DNA of 14,983 nucleotides from NCBI GenBank assembly GCA_010671965.1, contig JAAHIC010000009.1, positions 4,260 to 19,242 of the forward strand. The letters run 5' to 3'. Under the pieces are notes generated by a model. The model did no database searches. It was not told where the DNA came from and saw only the letters and a list, made by a program, of their open reading frames with translations. Below, one piece after another: positions 14,054 to 14,983 of this stretch. Origin of the DNA: Leptolyngbya sp. SIO4C5 (GTDB lineage Bacteria; Cyanobacteriota; Cyanobacteriia; Phormidesmidales; Phormidesmidaceae). The stretch's first letter is position 1; every line of letters starts with the position of its first letter. A program made the position numbers and the translations under genes.

Positions 14054-14347
14054 TCAACAGTGGTGTAAAGCTATGCACCTAAAGGGCTTCTCACGCCGCG
14101 TCCCCCTCGTGAGTATAAAAGCCTGGTTTTGAGTAGAGGCTGCAACCTGCTCTTGCACCGCTGGATGGGTGAGAAAGGCTTCTATTTCAGGAACACCCAT
14201 CTCTTGGGGATGACGCTTGTCATGAAACAAGATGTAGCAGCGAATCCATTGCACATAGGTTTGTTCCGTGCGGTAGGAATAATGCTTTAAACGAACAGCG
14301 TCCCCAACCCGGTCGAGTAGCTTCTTGGGACGAGGTTTTCCTTGCAT
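14054..14347 (-). pseudogene. Integron-type tyrosine recombinase, amino-terminal remnant
   Basis: The first 76 of 97 residues match the amino-terminal, DNA-binding (SAM-like) domain of integron integrases and their close relatives: PKKLLDRVGDAVRLKHYS (7-24), then RTEQTYVQWIR (26-36), FHDKRHPQEMG (41-51), EIEAFLTH (54-61) and VAASTQNQA (68-76). The normal continuation into the catalytic domain, with its Arg, His and Tyr residues, is missing; about 240 residues are absent. After residue 76 (base 14120) the frame runs into unrelated sequence beginning with a hairpin at 14090-14113. The product cannot recombine DNA. The intact front end suggests a fairly recent truncation by deletion or by insertion of another element. 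Confidence 0.85.
14090..14113. repeat. Hairpin at the integrase truncation point
   Basis: CTCACG (14090-14095) and CGTGAG (14108-14113) are perfect complements around a 12-base GC-rich loop. It begins 7 bases from where similarity to the integrase ends. Subterminal hairpins of this kind are found at IS200/IS605-type ends, but the element body is not in the window, so this is only a suggestion. Confidence 0.35.
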
Positions 14348-14427
14348 GAGTAGACTGCCCGAAAAAAGCTGATGAATAAACTCTAAACAGGCTCAGCTCA
14401 AAACCGGAGGGATGATTATACTGAATC

Positions 14428-14509
14428 ATTCCACCTATTTACTCGTATGGGGGTCTTAGGCGGACGTAATTCCACCTATCTACCCGTATGGAGATCTTAG
14501 GTGGAAACT
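14428..14509. repeat. Two tandem copies of a 41-bp repeat with inverted ends
   Basis: Copy 1 (14428-14468) and copy 2 (14469-14509) follow head to tail with a period of 41 and agree at 32 of the first 37 or so positions. Both begin ATTCCACCTAT, share CGTATGG in the centre, and carry TCTTAGG near the end. In copy 2 TTCCACCTA and TAGGTGGAA are perfect complements; in copy 1 the closing arm has a C (TTAGGCGGA) that breaks one pair. The unit resembles neither a CRISPR repeat with spacer nor a standard attC site. Confidence 0.7.
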
Positions 14510-14842
14510 TTCCCTCTAATAATAGTTAGACGCTTCATCGCTGAAGAGCCCATAATAGTTATTATTGAGCTAAGTGTCATGCAAGGACTAGTAGATTATC
14601 TATTTATTGATCATCCTCGACTAGATTCACTTTTCGAGAAAATATCTCCTTCGACAGTTAAATATGACAAAATCTCAACCTTTAAAGCTAGGGTTGGCAT
14701 AACGAATCTTGGGGTAGAGGGCTCTGAAGTCTTGAAAGCTAGATCTTTCACATCTCACGAAAAAATAAATACACTATTAAAATACCTAAGAAAGAGTGAA
14801 TATTTCCTGGATGGTACCAACACGGTTAGTGACTATATATAA
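14501..14842 (+). CDS. Unrecognised AT-rich reading frame
   Basis: The frame is open for 113 codons from a GTG inside the second tandem repeat copy; a better start is the ATG at 14579, giving 87 residues (MQGLVDYLFIDHPRLD...). I do not recognise it. The sequence is mixed helical, with a charged carboxyl half (HEKINTLLKYLRKSEYFLDG) and no membrane segment or metal motif. Its codon use is much richer in A and T than the core genes, and it lacks HIP1 sites, which suggests acquired DNA. The residues before the ATG still look coding, so the gene may have lost its real front end to the repeats. A second frame continues downstream, so this may be part of a larger broken gene. Confidence 0.4.
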   Translation: METFPLIIVRRFIAEEPIIVIIELSVMQGLVDYLFIDHPRLDSLFEKISPSTVKYDKISTFKARVGITNLGVEGSEVLKARSFTSHEKINTLLKYLRKSEYFLDGTNTVSDYI

Positions 14843-14983
14843 TCAGGCTTGGGAGAGTCCATCTTTCAGAATTTGGGCATAGGAAGGACTTATGTGATGT
14901 TGATTCGGAAGAAATTGAATTCTTTAGACAAAATGTTCCTTCCGGTTTTTATGGAGATTGGCGTGGAGTTCTTAAAGAACAAA
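14833..14983 (+). pseudogene. Partial coding frame running off the window
   Basis: In a different frame from the preceding one, codons stay open from 14833 to the end, reading LGRVHLSEFGHRKDLCDVDS and later FFRQNVPSGFYGDWRGVL. Codons beginning with G are frequent in this frame, as expected for real coding sequence. No start codon lies in the open part before this text, so it is either the continuation of the 14501-14842 frame after a frameshift near 14830-14850, or a gene with an unusual start. A competing frame in phase with the upstream gene is also open after its stop. Confidence 0.3.

Noticed and set aside
14428..14509. Possible CRISPR array
   Set aside because: The two units abut without a spacer, are only two in number and differ at several positions, and no cas gene is nearby.
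14525..14531. GTTAGAC, which fits the integron attC core GTTRRRY
   Set aside because: No matching RYYYAAC core at a proper distance is present, and a 7-base degenerate match is expected by chance; so there is no attC site.

Overview
The window looks like chromosomal DNA of a cyanobacterium. The octamer GCGATCGC (the HIP1 motif typical of many cyanobacterial genomes) recurs throughout the middle of the window. Several genes are families typical of cyanobacteria or plastids (Ycf23/DUF561, an M1 aminopeptidase with a HEAT tail, a 1-Cys peroxiredoxin), and there is a plastid-like tRNA-Arg(ACG). I cannot assign a genus; a filamentous or Leptolyngbya-like lineage is possible but is only an impression.

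Left edge (1-924): a stand-alone CHAT-domain protease-like protein on the minus strand, followed upstream by an AT-rich intergenic stretch with a long-stemmed hairpin. This part lacks HIP1 sites and may be accessory DNA.

Core (925-12948): mostly single-gene transcription units on alternating strands. These are a DUF1643 protein diverging from an MFS transporter, tRNA-Arg, moaC (molybdenum cofactor), ycf23, an M1 aminopeptidase, a class I SAM methyltransferase, a DUF2062 membrane protein diverging from mnmE, hisS convergent with mnmE, and a 1-Cys peroxiredoxin with a clear rho-independent terminator. mnmE, hisS and the tRNA gene all serve translation, but they are not one operon. A MITE-like inverted repeat lies upstream of the aminopeptidase and argues for a shorter start. 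A small gene upstream of hisS seems to be broken by a 2-base slippage.

Right part (12949-14983): small and decaying genes. There is a 47-residue zinc-ribbon protein, an 81-residue protein of unknown function, a 356-base non-coding stretch with two structured inverted repeats, the amino-terminal remnant of an integron-type tyrosine recombinase that stops at a hairpin, two copies of a 41-bp tandem repeat with inverted ends, and AT-rich unrecognised reading frames that run off the window with an apparent frameshift. This end looks like a scar of mobile-element activity.

I do not see a clearly new multi-gene system. The best leads are the CHAT protein at the left edge, whose partner may lie outside the window, and the integrase scar with its tandem repeat at the right edge.
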